Of a stretch of DNA of 64,000 nucleotides, positions 26,897 through 35,810 are shown piece by piece. Both the position numbers and the translations under genes were made by a program. Each line of letters begins with the position of its first letter. Position 1 is the stretch's first letter. The notes beneath the pieces were generated by a model. The model did no database searches, was not told the DNA's origin, and worked only from the letters and a program-made list of their open reading frames with translations. This DNA comes from Flavobacterium sp. (lineage in GTDB: Bacteria > Bacteroidota > Bacteroidia > Flavobacteriales > Flavobacteriaceae). The stretch spans positions 558,001 to 622,000 of the forward strand of contig NZ_CP136574.1 in the NCBI RefSeq assembly GCF_035195345.1. The letters are read 5' to 3'.

Positions 26897-29020
26897 ATGA
26901 TGAAAATCAAAACCATACTTTTATTCTCAGCATTAACTAGTGCTGTTTCTATGCAATCACAAGAAAAAAAACAAACAACTATGAATCCGTTTTTTGAAAC
27001 GTACACAACACCATATGAGGTTCCTCCATTTGACTTAATTAAAAATGAGCATTTTAAACCTGCTATTTTAGAAGGCATCAGAAAACAAGAAGCAGAAATT
27101 AATGCAATTGTTTCCAACACTGATAAACCTACTTTTGAAAATACAATTTTAGCTATGGAAAATTCAGGAAAACTTCTTGCGAAAGTAAGTACCGTTTTCT
27201 ATAATTTAAACAGTGCAAATACGAATGAAGAAATTCAGGCTATTGCAAAGGAGTTAGCGCCAAAATTATCTGCTCATAATGATAACATTAACTTAAATGA
27301 AGTTTTATTTAAAAAAATTAAGATTGTTTGGAGTAACCAAGCTAATTTAAATTTAAACAAGCAGCAAACCAAAATATTAGAAAATCTATACAAGAATTTT
27401 GTTCGAAGTGGTGCTAATTTATCCGAAGAAAACAAAAAAAGATTGAGAGAAATCAATTCTGAAATGGCGGTTGCTACATTGAAATATGGTCAGAATATCT
27501 TAGCGGAAACTAATTCTTATGAATTGGTGATTTCAAATAAAAATGATTTAGCAGGTTTACCGAATGAACTAATTGAAACTGCGGCTTCTGATGCAAAAGC
27601 TAAAGATAAAGCTGGAAAATGGATGTTTACTTTATCAAATTCTAGTGTGATGCCTTTTTTACAATACAGTTCTAATAGAAAATTACGTAAGGAAATTTGG
27701 AACGCGTACCAAATGAGAGCAAATCACAACAATGATAAAGACAATAAAGAACTTGCTATTAAAATTGCAAATTTAAGAGGTGAAAAAGCACGTTTATTAG
27801 GATATGCTACACATGCTGATTATGTTTTAGAAAAATCAATGGCAAAAAATCCAGAAACTGCAACAAAATTATTGAATGATTTATGGGTTCCTGCATTGAA
27901 TATGGCAAATAAAGAAGCTACTGACATTAAAATAATGATGCAGAAAGACGGAATCAAAGATGAAGTTCAACCTTATGATTGGAGATATTATTCAGAAAAA
28001 ATCAGAAAAGAACGATTTGATTTAGACGAGCAAGAAATGAAGCCTTATTTCAGTTTAGAAAAAACAAGAGAAGGTGTTTTTACGGTTTGTGGAAAATTAT
28101 ATGGATTGCAATTTAAACCTTTAAATAACGTTCCAAAATACCATGAAGATGTAACCGTTTGGGAAGTTACCGAAGCTGATGGAAAACATGTTGGAATTTT
28201 ATATATGGATTTTCACCCAAGAACATCAAAACGTGGCGGTGCTTGGATGACTTCGTACCGTACTCAAAAAATGGAAAACGGAAAACGAATTGCTCCCGTT
28301 GTTTCAATCGTGTGTAATTTTACAAAACCAACAGAAAATGCACCAGCCTTGTTAACTTTTGATGAAGTAAGTACATTCTTCCATGAATTTGGACACGCTT
28401 TACACGGATTATTGTCGAATGTAACTTATGAAAGTTTAGCAGGAACTAGTGTTCCGAGAGATTTTGTTGAATTACCATCTCAAATTATGGAAAATTGGGC
28501 AGCTGAACCGGAAGTAATGCGAATCTATGCCAAACATTATAAAACAGGACAAGTAATTCCAGATGCATTAATTGAAAAAATGCAAAAAGCAGGTACTTTT
28601 GATCAAGGTTTTGCAACTACTGAATATTTGGCAGCTTCTATTTTAGATATGCAATACCACACACAAAAAGCAGCAATTACAGTTGATGCTGAAACGTTTG
28701 AAAAAGAAGCAATGACTAAAATTAATTTACCAAATACTATTATTCCTAGATATAGAAGTACTTATTTTAATCATATTTTTGCAGGTGGCTATTCAGCTGG
28801 ATATTACAGTTATATTTGGTCAGGCGTATTGGACACCGATGCATTTGAAGTATTTAAAATTAATGGTCTTTTTAATTCCGATTATGCTAAATCATTTAGA
28901 AAAAATGTCTTGGAAAAAGGAGGAACTGAAGATCCAATGGAATTATACAAAAGCTTTAGAGGTGCCGAACCTAGTGTAGCGCCACTACTACGAAAAAGAG
29001 GTTTAGACCAAGTGAAATAA
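26897..29020 (+). CDS. M3-family zinc peptidase (Dcp/oligopeptidase A-like)
   Basis: This 707-residue protein has a likely signal peptide (MMKIKTILLFSALTSAVSMQ), so it probably acts in the periplasm. The catalytic site is HEFGHALHG (about residue 495) with the third zinc ligand in ESLAGTSVPRDFVELPSQ, as in thimet-type M3 peptidases. The core NPFFETYTTPYEVPPFDLIK at the N-terminus is typical of peptidyl-dipeptidase Dcp of Bacteroidota. It hydrolyses short peptides, releasing dipeptides or cutting internally. It is a single gene with its own terminator. Two adjacent ATGs (26897, 26900) are both possible starts. Confidence 0.95.
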   Translation: MMKIKTILLFSALTSAVSMQSQEKKQTTMNPFFETYTTPYEVPPFDLIKNEHFKPAILEGIRKQEAEINAIVSNTDKPTFENTILAMENSGKLLAKVSTVFYNLNSANTNEEIQAIAKELAPKLSAHNDNINLNEVLFKKIKIVWSNQANLNLNKQQTKILENLYKNFVRSGANLSEENKKRLREINSEMAVATLKYGQNILAETNSYELVISNKNDLAGLPNELIETAASDAKAKDKAGKWMFTLSNSSVMPFLQYSSNRKLRKEIWNAYQMRANHNNDKDNKELAIKIANLRGEKARLLGYATHADYVLEKSMAKNPETATKLLNDLWVPALNMANKEATDIKIMMQKDGIKDEVQPYDWRYYSEKIRKERFDLDEQEMKPYFSLEKTREGVFTVCGKLYGLQFKPLNNVPKYHEDVTVWEVTEADGKHVGILYMDFHPRTSKRGGAWMTSYRTQKMENGKRIAPVVSIVCNFTKPTENAPALLTFDEVSTFFHEFGHALHGLLSNVTYESLAGTSVPRDFVELPSQIMENWAAEPEVMRIYAKHYKTGQVIPDALIEKMQKAGTFDQGFATTEYLAASILDMQYHTQKAAITVDAETFEKEAMTKINLPNTIIPRYRSTYFNHIFAGGYSAGYYSYIWSGVLDTDAFEVFKINGLFNSDYAKSFRKNVLEKGGTEDPMELYKSFRGAEPSVAPLLRKRGLDQVK

Positions 29021-29027
29021 AACTAAA

Positions 29028-29057
29028 AAGCTCCTGAAAATTCAGGAGCTTCTTTTT
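29028..29057 (+). terminator. Terminator of the M3 peptidase gene
   Basis: AAGCTCCTGAA (29028-29038) pairs with TTCAGGAGCTT (29041-29051), followed by TCTTTTTT. Confidence 0.88.
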
Positions 29058-29078
29058 TATAGTGTGTTGAAGAGTCGT

Positions 29079-29297
29079 TTATAGACTCATTCGAAATTCT
29101 TCTAAAACTGGACTAATTTTACCATAATAACGCTCGTCTACAAATAATTCAACTGCTAAATCTGAAGAACCAAATCCGGCCATTCGAGCCGATTGTAAGT
29201 TATCTTTTTTAACAACCTCAACTCCTACTGCCTCAATTTTTTGTTTCAAGGCATCGGCAAGAATTTCACTTCCCGAAAATACTTTCATTATTCCCAT
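29079..29297 (-). CDS. DUF2007 small protein
   Basis: This 72-residue protein has a ferredoxin-like DUF2007 pattern (MKVFSGSEILADALKQKIEA, then GVEVVKKDN, AVELFVDERYYGKISPVLEEF). Such domains are described as putative signal-transducing or PII-like in shape, but the role is unknown. It begins 14 bases after the one-lobed helicase gene and is likely co-transcribed. Start could be 29297 or 29288; both leave the fold intact. Confidence 0.8.
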   Translation of the reverse strand: MGIMKVFSGSEILADALKQKIEAVGVEVVKKDNLQSARMAGFGSSDLAVELFVDERYYGKISPVLEEFRMSL

Positions 29298-29311
29298 ATT
29301 GTTCTTTTTAC

Positions 29312-29926
29312 CTAATCTTCTGATTCGAAGAAAAGTGGTTCAATCATTATTCTATCCGCTAAAATTTCGACTCTTTCTGTAATTTGAGAACAAAAAAACA
29401 AACGTTGTGTTTTTTCGGCACTCATAGAAAGTCTTTGTATAATAGAATCTTCACGCTTGCGTAACATTTCTTCTACATCATCTACCACAAACATTTTAAT
29501 TGTATTCATGTTAAATCCAGCTGAAGAAAACATTTCATTGATACGAATAGGTGTTCCAATTAAAACATCCATTCCTAACGAAATTTGATTCTTATCGTAA
29601 TCCATATCGCCTTTTTCATGTACTCCAAAAACACGTAAATTGGTATAATGATTTAGTTTTTTGAATTGCTCAACAGCTTCCAAAACTTTTTCTTTGTCCT
29701 GTACCAAAACTAAAGCACGAGTACTTTCTCCTACTGGTTTTTCCATTCTTTGAATTACATTCAATAAAATAGTTGTTGTTTTTCCTGAACCACTAAGTGA
29801 CTGAATAACAGCATCCACCCCACTTTTAATGGTTGAAAATGTTTCTTGTTGTAACTCATTCGCTTCAATAAAGTCATTTTCAATTAACGCTTTCTGAAGG
29901 TTGGGATTTATTTTTTTTAATTGCAT
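29312..29926 (-). CDS. DEAD-box-like protein with only the first RecA lobe and altered motifs
   Basis: This 204-residue protein matches the N-terminal RecA domain of DEAD-box RNA helicases. There is a Q-motif-like ELQQETF, motif I SLSGSGKT (43-50, instead of AxTGSGKT), a GTPIRINEM motif Ib (GTP 124-126), DDVE (149-152) in place of DEAD, and CSQ in place of SAT. The second lobe with motifs IV-VI is absent and no remnant is seen in the 87 bases downstream. It may bind ATP or RNA but is unlikely to unwind. It is probably a regulator or a partner of a full helicase. It is co-directional with DUF2007. Confidence 0.75.
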   Translation of the reverse strand: MQLKKINPNLQKALIENDFIEANELQQETFSTIKSGVDAVIQSLSGSGKTTTILLNVIQRMEKPVGESTRALVLVQDKEKVLEAVEQFKKLNHYTNLRVFGVHEKGDMDYDKNQISLGMDVLIGTPIRINEMFSSAGFNMNTIKMFVVDDVEEMLRKREDSIIQRLSMSAEKTQRLFFCSQITERVEILADRIMIEPLFFESED

Positions 29927-30013
29927 TGATTTAGTTTCGGGTTTCGGGTTAAAAGTTTCATGTTTTGACTAATAAATAATTATTTCAAAACTTTAAACTC
30001 GAAACATTAAATA

Positions 30014-31177
30014 TTATTTACTCGCAAATAGTTGCACGTCTTGTTCTGAAATTTCGGCTCCACCTAAAATAATTAGGCGCTCTACTACATTTCGTAACTC
30101 ACGAATGTTTCCTGTCCAATCGTATTCTTGTAATAGTTTAATAGCTGTTTTGGAAAATGATTTTTGTGTATTCCCTTGTTCTGATGCGATTTTAGATGCA
30201 AAATGCGCTATCAACTCTGGAATATCTTCTCTTCTGTCATTTAAAGCGGGAACTTTGATTAAAATTACAGCTAATCTATGATATAAATCTTCTCTGAATC
30301 TTCCTTCTTGGATTTCCTTTTTTAAATCCTTATTCGTTGCTGCAACAACTCGTACATTAACTTTAATATCTTTATCTGCACCAACTCGTTGAATTAAATT
30401 TTCTTGTAAAGCGCGTAAAACTTTGGCTTGAGCAGATAAACTCATGTCGCCAATTTCGTCTAAAAAAATGGTTCCGCCATCTGCAGCTTCAAACTTTCCT
30501 GCTCTATCTTTAACCGCTGAAGTAAAAGCACCTTTTACATGACCAAATAATTCACTTTCAATTAATTCAGAAGGAATTGCCGCACAGTTTACCTCGATTA
30601 TTGGAGCATTGCAACGCTCGCTTCTTTCGTGTAATTGATGGGCTACTAACTCTTTTCCAGTTCCGTTTGGACCCGTGATTAAAACTCGGGCATCAGTTGG
30701 AGCGACTTTATCAATCATTGTTTTGATATGATTAATTGCTTCGCTATTACCTATCATTTCATAGTTTTTAGAGACTTTCTTTTTCAAGATTTTGTTCTCT
30801 ACAACTAATTGTTTTTTATCTAAGGCATTTCGAACCGTATTCAATAAACGATTCAAATCGGGCGGTTTTGAAATGTAATCAAAAGCACCTAGACGCATAG
30901 TGTTTATTGCAGTTTCCAAATCGCCATGACCTGATATCATTACCATTGGAATTTCAGGTTTTATTTTTTTTACGGCTTCTAATACCTCAACACCATCCAT
31001 TTTTGGCATTTTGATATCACAAAGAATTAAGTCATAATCCTCATTTTTAACTTTTTCGATTCCTTGAAAACCATCTTCTGCTTCTTCAACTTTATACGAA
31101 TCATTTTCTTCGGAAAGTATTTTAGTTAATACTCTTCGAATTGCTGCTTCGTCTTCTATGATAAGGATTTTGCTCAT
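30014..31177 (-). CDS. NtrC-type sigma-54 response regulator lacking the Fis HTH
   Basis: This 387-residue protein has a receiver domain (1-120; D54 is the likely phosphorylation site in LCDIKMP, K104 in YISKPP) and an AAA+ domain with Walker A GPNGTGKE (169-176), the sigma-54 contact loop GAFTSA (216-221), Walker B FLDEIG near 238-243, and an arginine-finger/sensor 2 region WTGNIRELRN. It stops at LFASK right after the AAA+ lid, about 60 residues short of the usual family length, so the Fis-type DNA-binding HTH is missing. It may work from solution, without enhancer binding, on RpoN promoters. Possible targets here are grpE and dnaK. The sensor kinase is not in the window. Confidence 0.88.
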   Translation of the reverse strand: MSKILIIEDEAAIRRVLTKILSEENDSYKVEEAEDGFQGIEKVKNEDYDLILCDIKMPKMDGVEVLEAVKKIKPEIPMVMISGHGDLETAINTMRLGAFDYISKPPDLNRLLNTVRNALDKKQLVVENKILKKKVSKNYEMIGNSEAINHIKTMIDKVAPTDARVLITGPNGTGKELVAHQLHERSERCNAPIIEVNCAAIPSELIESELFGHVKGAFTSAVKDRAGKFEAADGGTIFLDEIGDMSLSAQAKVLRALQENLIQRVGADKDIKVNVRVVAATNKDLKKEIQEGRFREDLYHRLAVILIKVPALNDRREDIPELIAHFASKIASEQGNTQKSFSKTAIKLLQEYDWTGNIRELRNVVERLIILGGAEISEQDVQLFASK

Positions 31178-31200
31178 TTTTTATTTAATCTATACACTAA

Positions 31201-31602
31201 TTAATTTTTAAAAAAAGCCATTACAATTAAAATGAAAAAGCAAAACAAACCAATAGTTTGGTAACTTGTCGATAATTTGTATTCACTTAAAAAATTACTT
31301 GAAAAATTATTCTCTTTCATAATTTCGATTTTATTTTTAGAATCAAAAAAATCAAATAAACTCCAAAATAAAAAAAATACCAAGAAAAAATATCTTGCTA
31401 ATTCTCCAAAAAATCTAAATAGGAAAATAAGTATAATAATATTCACTATTCCTATTAAAATAACAAATTTTGTTCTACTCAAAAAAAGTTGTTGCTTACA
31501 TTCTTTTTCTATGCTATCCAAACTTTTATACTTCACATTTGAAAATATTGTAAAAACAATACCTACTAAAAACAAAAGATAAAATAAAATTTTAAAAAAC
31601 AT
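31201..31602 (-). CDS. Hypothetical four-helix membrane protein
   Basis: This 133-residue protein has four hydrophobic segments (about 4-21, 47-66, 68-85, 114-131), rich in F and I. The segment between the third and fourth helix is polar (SKNKIEIMKENNFSSNFLSE). No family is recognised. It lies between the NtrC-like gene (23 bases downstream) and the ABC permease (43 bases upstream) on the same strand and may belong to that operon. Codon use is as AT-rich as its neighbours. Confidence 0.6.
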   Translation of the reverse strand: MFFKILFYLLFLVGIVFTIFSNVKYKSLDSIEKECKQQLFLSRTKFVILIGIVNIIILIFLFRFFGELARYFFLVFFLFWSLFDFFDSKNKIEIMKENNFSSNFLSEYKLSTSYQTIGLFCFFILIVMAFFKN

Positions 31603-31645
31603 AGAAAAACTTTTAAACTCCTAAACTACAAACTCTTAACCTCTT

Positions 31646-32953
31646 TTAATATTTCAACCATTTATATAATTCTTTCCAAGTTGGTTTTTTTCCATACATT
31701 AAAATACCTACTCGGTAGATTTTTGCCGCAAACCAGACTACAAAGATAAACGTTCCGTACAATAAAACTATAGAAAGTGCTAATTGCCATAATGGCACAC
31801 CAAAAGGAATACGCATTAGCATGACAATTGGCGAGGTTAATGGAATAATAGAAAAAACTGTAGCTATTGTTCCATGCGGGTCGTTAATAACAGTAAAAAA
31901 TCCGATATAAACGCCTAAAATTAATGGCATAATAATCGGTAATAAAAATTGTTGCGAATCGGTTTCAGAATCTACTGCGGCACCAATTGCGGCATAAAAT
32001 GAGCTGTATAAAAAATAACCTCCAATAAAATAAATAATGAATGAAATAATTAATGTAGCCAATGGCAAGTTTGCAATTTCATTCAAATACATTTGAATTT
32101 TAGCCATTTTATCAATATTTCCTGCTGCTTCGACCATTTCCGGAGACATTGTTGATGAAGCTCCCATTTGCAATCCTAAAAATGTGGAGGCAATAAAGAA
32201 CAATAAGGCTCCTACAATTGCCCAAATTAAAAATTGTAAGATTCCGGCCAATGAGTTTCCTATAATCTTCCCCATCATTAATTGATAAGGTTTTACAGAA
32301 GAAATGATAATTTCTATAATTCTTGAGGTTTTTTCTTCAATAACACTTCGCATTACAAAATTGCCGTAAATAACAATGAACATCATAATTAAATACCCAA
32401 ACAAACCTCCAATGATGACTTTAATTTCATTTAAACCTTTTAAACTTTCTTCTCCCGAAAATTTGGAAAGTTTTAAGGAAGAATCGGCTTTAGCTTTATC
32501 AATTTTATCTGCATCAAAACCCAAAACCTTTAAATTTTCTTGTGTAATTACAGAATCTATAACTTCTTCTACATCCGAAATAAAGTCTAAACTTGGACTA
32601 TCTTCTGAAATATATTCTACTTTTTCTTTTAAATCTTGAACAGTAGTTACTTTTGGAATATAAAGTAATCCTTCATAGCTTTTATTTGCAGTATCTTTTG
32701 CTGTTTTGAATGATAATGCAGACAAATCTGTATAATTAGTATACTTGTCGTTTTTAAATTCATTTTTAAGTAAACCAGCTTCGTCATGAATAGCTATTTG
32801 AGTTACCGAATCTTTATTCATAGTAGATAAATACCCCACTAGAACAGACATTCCAACAAATAAAAGCGGACTTAAAAAAGTCATTACGATGAACGATTTA
32901 TTACGCACTTTGGCAATAAATTCTCTCTTGATAATTAAGGATAATATGTTCAT
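31646..32953 (-). CDS. ABC-2 type permease (NatB-like)
   Basis: This 435-residue protein has an N-terminal helix after LSLIIKREFIAKVRNKSF, a large extracytoplasmic domain (about 45-170) and five further helices (about 180-410). The EEKTSRIIEIIISSVKPYQLMMGKI segment is the hallmark coupling region of NatB/YhaP-type exporters. It should form the membrane part of an exporter with the ATPase encoded two bases upstream. In NatAB systems the substrate is sodium or peptides; here it is not known. Confidence 0.9.
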   Translation of the reverse strand: MNILSLIIKREFIAKVRNKSFIVMTFLSPLLFVGMSVLVGYLSTMNKDSVTQIAIHDEAGLLKNEFKNDKYTNYTDLSALSFKTAKDTANKSYEGLLYIPKVTTVQDLKEKVEYISEDSPSLDFISDVEEVIDSVITQENLKVLGFDADKIDKAKADSSLKLSKFSGEESLKGLNEIKVIIGGLFGYLIMMFIVIYGNFVMRSVIEEKTSRIIEIIISSVKPYQLMMGKIIGNSLAGILQFLIWAIVGALLFFIASTFLGLQMGASSTMSPEMVEAAGNIDKMAKIQMYLNEIANLPLATLIISFIIYFIGGYFLYSSFYAAIGAAVDSETDSQQFLLPIIMPLILGVYIGFFTVINDPHGTIATVFSIIPLTSPIVMLMRIPFGVPLWQLALSIVLLYGTFIFVVWFAAKIYRVGILMYGKKPTWKELYKWLKY

Positions 32954-32955
32954 GA

Positions 32956-33876
32956 TTATTGGCTTACGGTTTGAATGAAAATATCGTTTACACTTGGAAT
33001 TTTTTCAACAAAGTGAGTAACTTGCCCAAATTGTGTCAAAATAGAAAGTAATTCGTTTGAATTGTACTGACCTAAATGTACTTCTAATTTTAAATCATCG
33101 TTTAATGATTTAAAATTGGTTTGATTCAACGTAAATTTATGTGTTAATTGCAACATTAAACCTTCAATATTGTTTGTAATAATACCTACTTGGAACGTAT
33201 TAGTTCTGTGTTGGCGTTTTACATCTTCTAACTTCCCTTCGATTAATTTATTGGATTTATGAATTAAAGCAATGTAATCGCACATTTCTTCAACCGATTC
33301 CATTCTGTGTGTAGAAAAAATTACCGATGTTCCTTTTTTATTCAATTCGATGATTTCATCTTTAATTAAATTTGCATTAACTGGATCGAAACCCGAAAAT
33401 GGTTCGTCTAAAATCAATAATTTGGGATTGTGCAAAACGGTAACTACAAACTGAATTTTTTGCGCCATTCCTTTAGAAAGTTCTTGGATTTTTTTGTCCC
33501 ACCAACCTTGAATTTCTAATTTCTCAAACCAATATTTAAGTTGCTTTTTAGCTTCTGCTTCTGGCATTCCTTTTAATTGTGCCAAATACAAACATTGTTC
33601 GCCAACTTTCATGGTTTTGTATAAACCACGTTCTTCGGGCATATAGCCAATATATTGAACATGCTGTGGTTTAAGTTTTTCACCATCTAACAATACTATT
33701 CCACTATCTGGCATCGTAATTTGATTAATTATACGAATAAGAGATGTTTTTCCAGCACCATTTGGACCTAAAAGTCCGTATATACTTCCTTTAGGAACTT
33801 GCAACGAAACGTTGTTTAAAGCGGTATAATCGCCATATTGTTTCACTACGTTTTGTACTTCGAGAATATTGCTCAT
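32956..33876 (-). CDS. ABC transporter ATP-binding protein (NatA-like)
   Basis: This 306-residue protein has Walker A GPNGAGKT (about 38-45), the signature LSKGMAQKIQF, Walker B LLILDEPFSGFDP, and the H-loop FSTHRME. The C-terminal 80 residues after the ABC domain (DUF4162 type, TNTFQVGIITNN onward) are typical of this exporter group. The stop lies two bases before the permease start, so the two are translated together. Confidence 0.93.
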   Translation of the reverse strand: MSNILEVQNVVKQYGDYTALNNVSLQVPKGSIYGLLGPNGAGKTSLIRIINQITMPDSGIVLLDGEKLKPQHVQYIGYMPEERGLYKTMKVGEQCLYLAQLKGMPEAEAKKQLKYWFEKLEIQGWWDKKIQELSKGMAQKIQFVVTVLHNPKLLILDEPFSGFDPVNANLIKDEIIELNKKGTSVIFSTHRMESVEEMCDYIALIHKSNKLIEGKLEDVKRQHRTNTFQVGIITNNIEGLMLQLTHKFTLNQTNFKSLNDDLKLEVHLGQYNSNELLSILTQFGQVTHFVEKIPSVNDIFIQTVSQ

Positions 33877-33928
33877 AAATTGAGTTGATTTTATTTACTT
33901 ATTAGTAGCAAAAAAATGCTTTTGTTAC

Positions 33929-33966
33929 AAAAAAAACCCACCCTTCATTGCTAAAGGATGGGAAAA
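33929..33966 (-). terminator. Second terminator downstream of dnaJ
   Basis: On the minus strand CCCATCCTT (from 33954-33962) pairs with AAGGGTGGG (from 33937-33945) with one G-T pair, followed by eight T. It backs up the terminator at 33984-34011. Confidence 0.75.
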
Positions 33967-33983
33967 ATTGCTATGAAAAAGAA

Positions 33984-34011
33984 AAACTCACTCTCCTAAG
34001 AAAGTGAGTTT
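33984..34011 (-). terminator. First terminator downstream of dnaJ
   Basis: AAACTCACT (33984-33992) pairs with AGTGAGTTT (34003-34011); on the minus strand a TTTTTCTTTTT tract follows. Confidence 0.82.
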
Positions 34012-34034
34012 CAAAAGTATTAAATTATATTTAA

Positions 34035-35153
34035 TTATGAAAACATATCTTTAACTTTTTCAAAAAAAGATTTATCTGATTTCTCAGGTCTTGGAATGAA
34101 GTTTTCATCGGAAAGCATTTTTTCGAAAAATTGTTTTTGCTCTTTGTTTAATGTCTTTGGCGTCCATACGTTCACATGAACTAACAAATCGCCATTTCCA
34201 TAAGCATTAATACTTGGTACACCTTTACCTTTCAAACGTAAAATTTTACCCGATTGAATTCCTTCTTCTAATTTGATACGTACTTTTCCTGAAACGGTAT
34301 CAATTTCTTTAGAAACTCCTAATGCTGCTTCTGCAAAGCTGATGTATAAATCATAATGCAAATTTTCACCTTCACGCTTTAAGAATTCATGTTCAATTTC
34401 TTCAATAGCAACAATTAAATCCCCCGGAATACTATTGCTTCCTGGGGCTTCATTCCCTTTGTTAGCTACTTTTAACTGCATTCCGTCTACAACTCCTGCA
34501 GGAATTTTGATTGAAACCGTATCATCTTCCAATAACATTCCTTGCGCATCGGCTCCAACAGGTTTTTGATCTAAAATTTGACCAGAACCACTACATGTAT
34601 GACACGTAGTAGCAGTTTGCATTCTACCTAATATTGTGTTCGCAATTTTCATAATTTGTCCTGAACCATTACAAGTTGGACACGTTCTATAGGTTACCCC
34701 TTTAGCTTGAACTTTACGTTTAACTTTTACTTTCTTTTCAACACCATTTGCAATTTCTTCCAAAGTCAATTTTACTTTGATACGAAGATTGCTTCCTTTT
34801 ACTCTGCGTTGACCACCGCCACCGCCAAAACCAGAAAATCCTCCACCACCAAAGGCGCCTCCGAAAATATCGCCAAATTGACTGAAAATATCATCCATGT
34901 TCATGTGTTGACCACCGCCAAATCCACCACCATCAAAAGCTTGGTGACCATATTGATCATATTTTGCTTTTTTGTTAGCGTCACTTAATACTTCATAAGC
35001 TTCGGCAGCTTCTTTGAACTTTTCTTCCGCTTCTTTATTCCCTGGATTTTTGTCAGGATGAAATTCGATTGCTTTCTTACGATATGCTTTCTTAATCTCT
35101 TCTGCTGTAGCATTTTTTGAAATGCCTAATATTTCGTAAAAATCTTTTTTCAT
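34035..35153 (-). CDS. dnaJ: Chaperone DnaJ (Hsp40)
   Basis: This 372-residue co-chaperone delivers substrates to DnaK and stimulates its ATPase. It has the J-domain (1-70, HPD in IEFHPDKNPG), a Gly/Phe-rich linker (about 75-118), two visible CxxCxGxG repeats (CPTCNGSG, CHTCSGSG) and C-terminal substrate-binding domains. The zinc region is reduced: only two of the four canonical CxxCxGxG repeats are present, with a single short finger between about 157 and 190. This shorter form is what I would expect in Bacteroidota. It lies 56 bases downstream of grpE and is probably transcribed with it. Confidence 0.96.
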   Translation of the reverse strand: MKKDFYEILGISKNATAEEIKKAYRKKAIEFHPDKNPGNKEAEEKFKEAAEAYEVLSDANKKAKYDQYGHQAFDGGGFGGGQHMNMDDIFSQFGDIFGGAFGGGGFSGFGGGGGQRRVKGSNLRIKVKLTLEEIANGVEKKVKVKRKVQAKGVTYRTCPTCNGSGQIMKIANTILGRMQTATTCHTCSGSGQILDQKPVGADAQGMLLEDDTVSIKIPAGVVDGMQLKVANKGNEAPGSNSIPGDLIVAIEEIEHEFLKREGENLHYDLYISFAEAALGVSKEIDTVSGKVRIKLEEGIQSGKILRLKGKGVPSINAYGNGDLLVHVNVWTPKTLNKEQKQFFEKMLSDENFIPRPEKSDKSFFEKVKDMFS

Positions 35154-35177
35154 TTTAAAATATTATAATAATGATTA

Positions 35178-35197
35178 AAACGCGATGAATCGCGTTT
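35178..35197. repeat. REP-like palindrome between grpE and dnaJ
   Basis: AAACGCGAT (35178-35186) pairs perfectly with ATCGCGTTT (35189-35197) over a 2-base loop. It is GC-richer than its surroundings and followed by CTACGG. It lies inside the grpE-dnaJ unit and could tune the relative expression of the two genes. Confidence 0.65.
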
Positions 35198-35209
35198 CTA
35201 CGGTAAAAA

Positions 35210-35773
35210 TTATTGTCCGATTACAACCTTTGGGAAACGAATAATTTTGTCTCCTAATTTGTAACCTTTTTCAATAACATCTACAATTTTACCTTTTAAT
35301 TTATCGTTTGGCGCTGGAATTTGGGTAATTGCTTCTGCAAAATCAGCATTAAAAGCATCTCCCGCTCTTACTTCAACTTCTTCCAAACCTTTAGCAACTA
35401 ATGTACTTCTTAATTTATCATGAATCAATTGTACTCCAGTTACCAAAGCCTCATCATCTGACTTAGACACTTGTGCCCAAGCTCTGTCAAAATCATCTAA
35501 TACAGGTAACATTGCTTGCAAAACTTCTTGGTTAGCAGTCTTGAATAAGTCAATACGTTCTTTAGTAGTTCTTCGTTTATAATTTTCAAATTCAGCAAAA
35601 AGACGTAAAAATTTGTCTTTTTCATTGCTTAATTCTTCTTGTAATTGCTCTTCTACAGATAAATCAGGTGTAGGAATTCCTTGAGTTTCTGAAACATTTT
35701 CTTCATTAATGTTCTCCTTTTCGATGTTTTCAGTACTTTCTTGACTCATATTTTTAAACATTTTTTTAAACAT
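35210..35773 (-). CDS. grpE: Nucleotide exchange factor GrpE
   Basis: This protein of up to 187 residues exchanges ADP for ATP on DnaK. It has an acidic unstructured N-terminus, a long coiled coil with the family core FLRLFAEFENYKRRT (about 58-72), and the C-terminal beta domain with VEVRAGDAFNADFAEAI and GYKLGDKIIRFPKVVIG. Three in-frame ATGs (35773, 35761, 35749) are candidates. If the sigma-54-like promoter at 35795-35810 is real, transcription begins near 35784, which favours 35749 (MSQES) because it leaves a normal leader. Confidence 0.95.
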   Translation of the reverse strand: MFKKMFKNMSQESTENIEKENINEENVSETQGIPTPDLSVEEQLQEELSNEKDKFLRLFAEFENYKRRTTKERIDLFKTANQEVLQAMLPVLDDFDRAWAQVSKSDDEALVTGVQLIHDKLRSTLVAKGLEEVEVRAGDAFNADFAEAITQIPAPNDKLKGKIVDVIEKGYKLGDKIIRFPKVVIGQ

Positions 35774-35794
35774 TTTTACTTTAGTAAATGGGAT

Positions 35795-35810
35795 TGCAAA
35801 TGTATTGCCA
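35795..35810 (-). promoter_or_regulatory. Sigma-54-type -24/-12 promoter of grpE
   Basis: On the minus strand TGGCAATACATTTGCA matches the RpoN consensus TGGCAC-N5-TTGCA, with GG and GC exactly at the required spacing. A CTGACAATTTGACA element (35823-35836) lies just upstream. A similar arrangement precedes dnaK. Confidence 0.6.

Noticed and set aside
29927..30013. Possible displaced HTH for the NtrC-type regulator
   Set aside because: The gap is only 87 bases of AT-rich sequence. No frame gives a Fis-like helix-turn-helix.
34707..34988. Plus-strand 93-codon ORF inside dnaJ
   Set aside because: It is antisense to the J-domain and Gly-rich linker and is not a credible protein.
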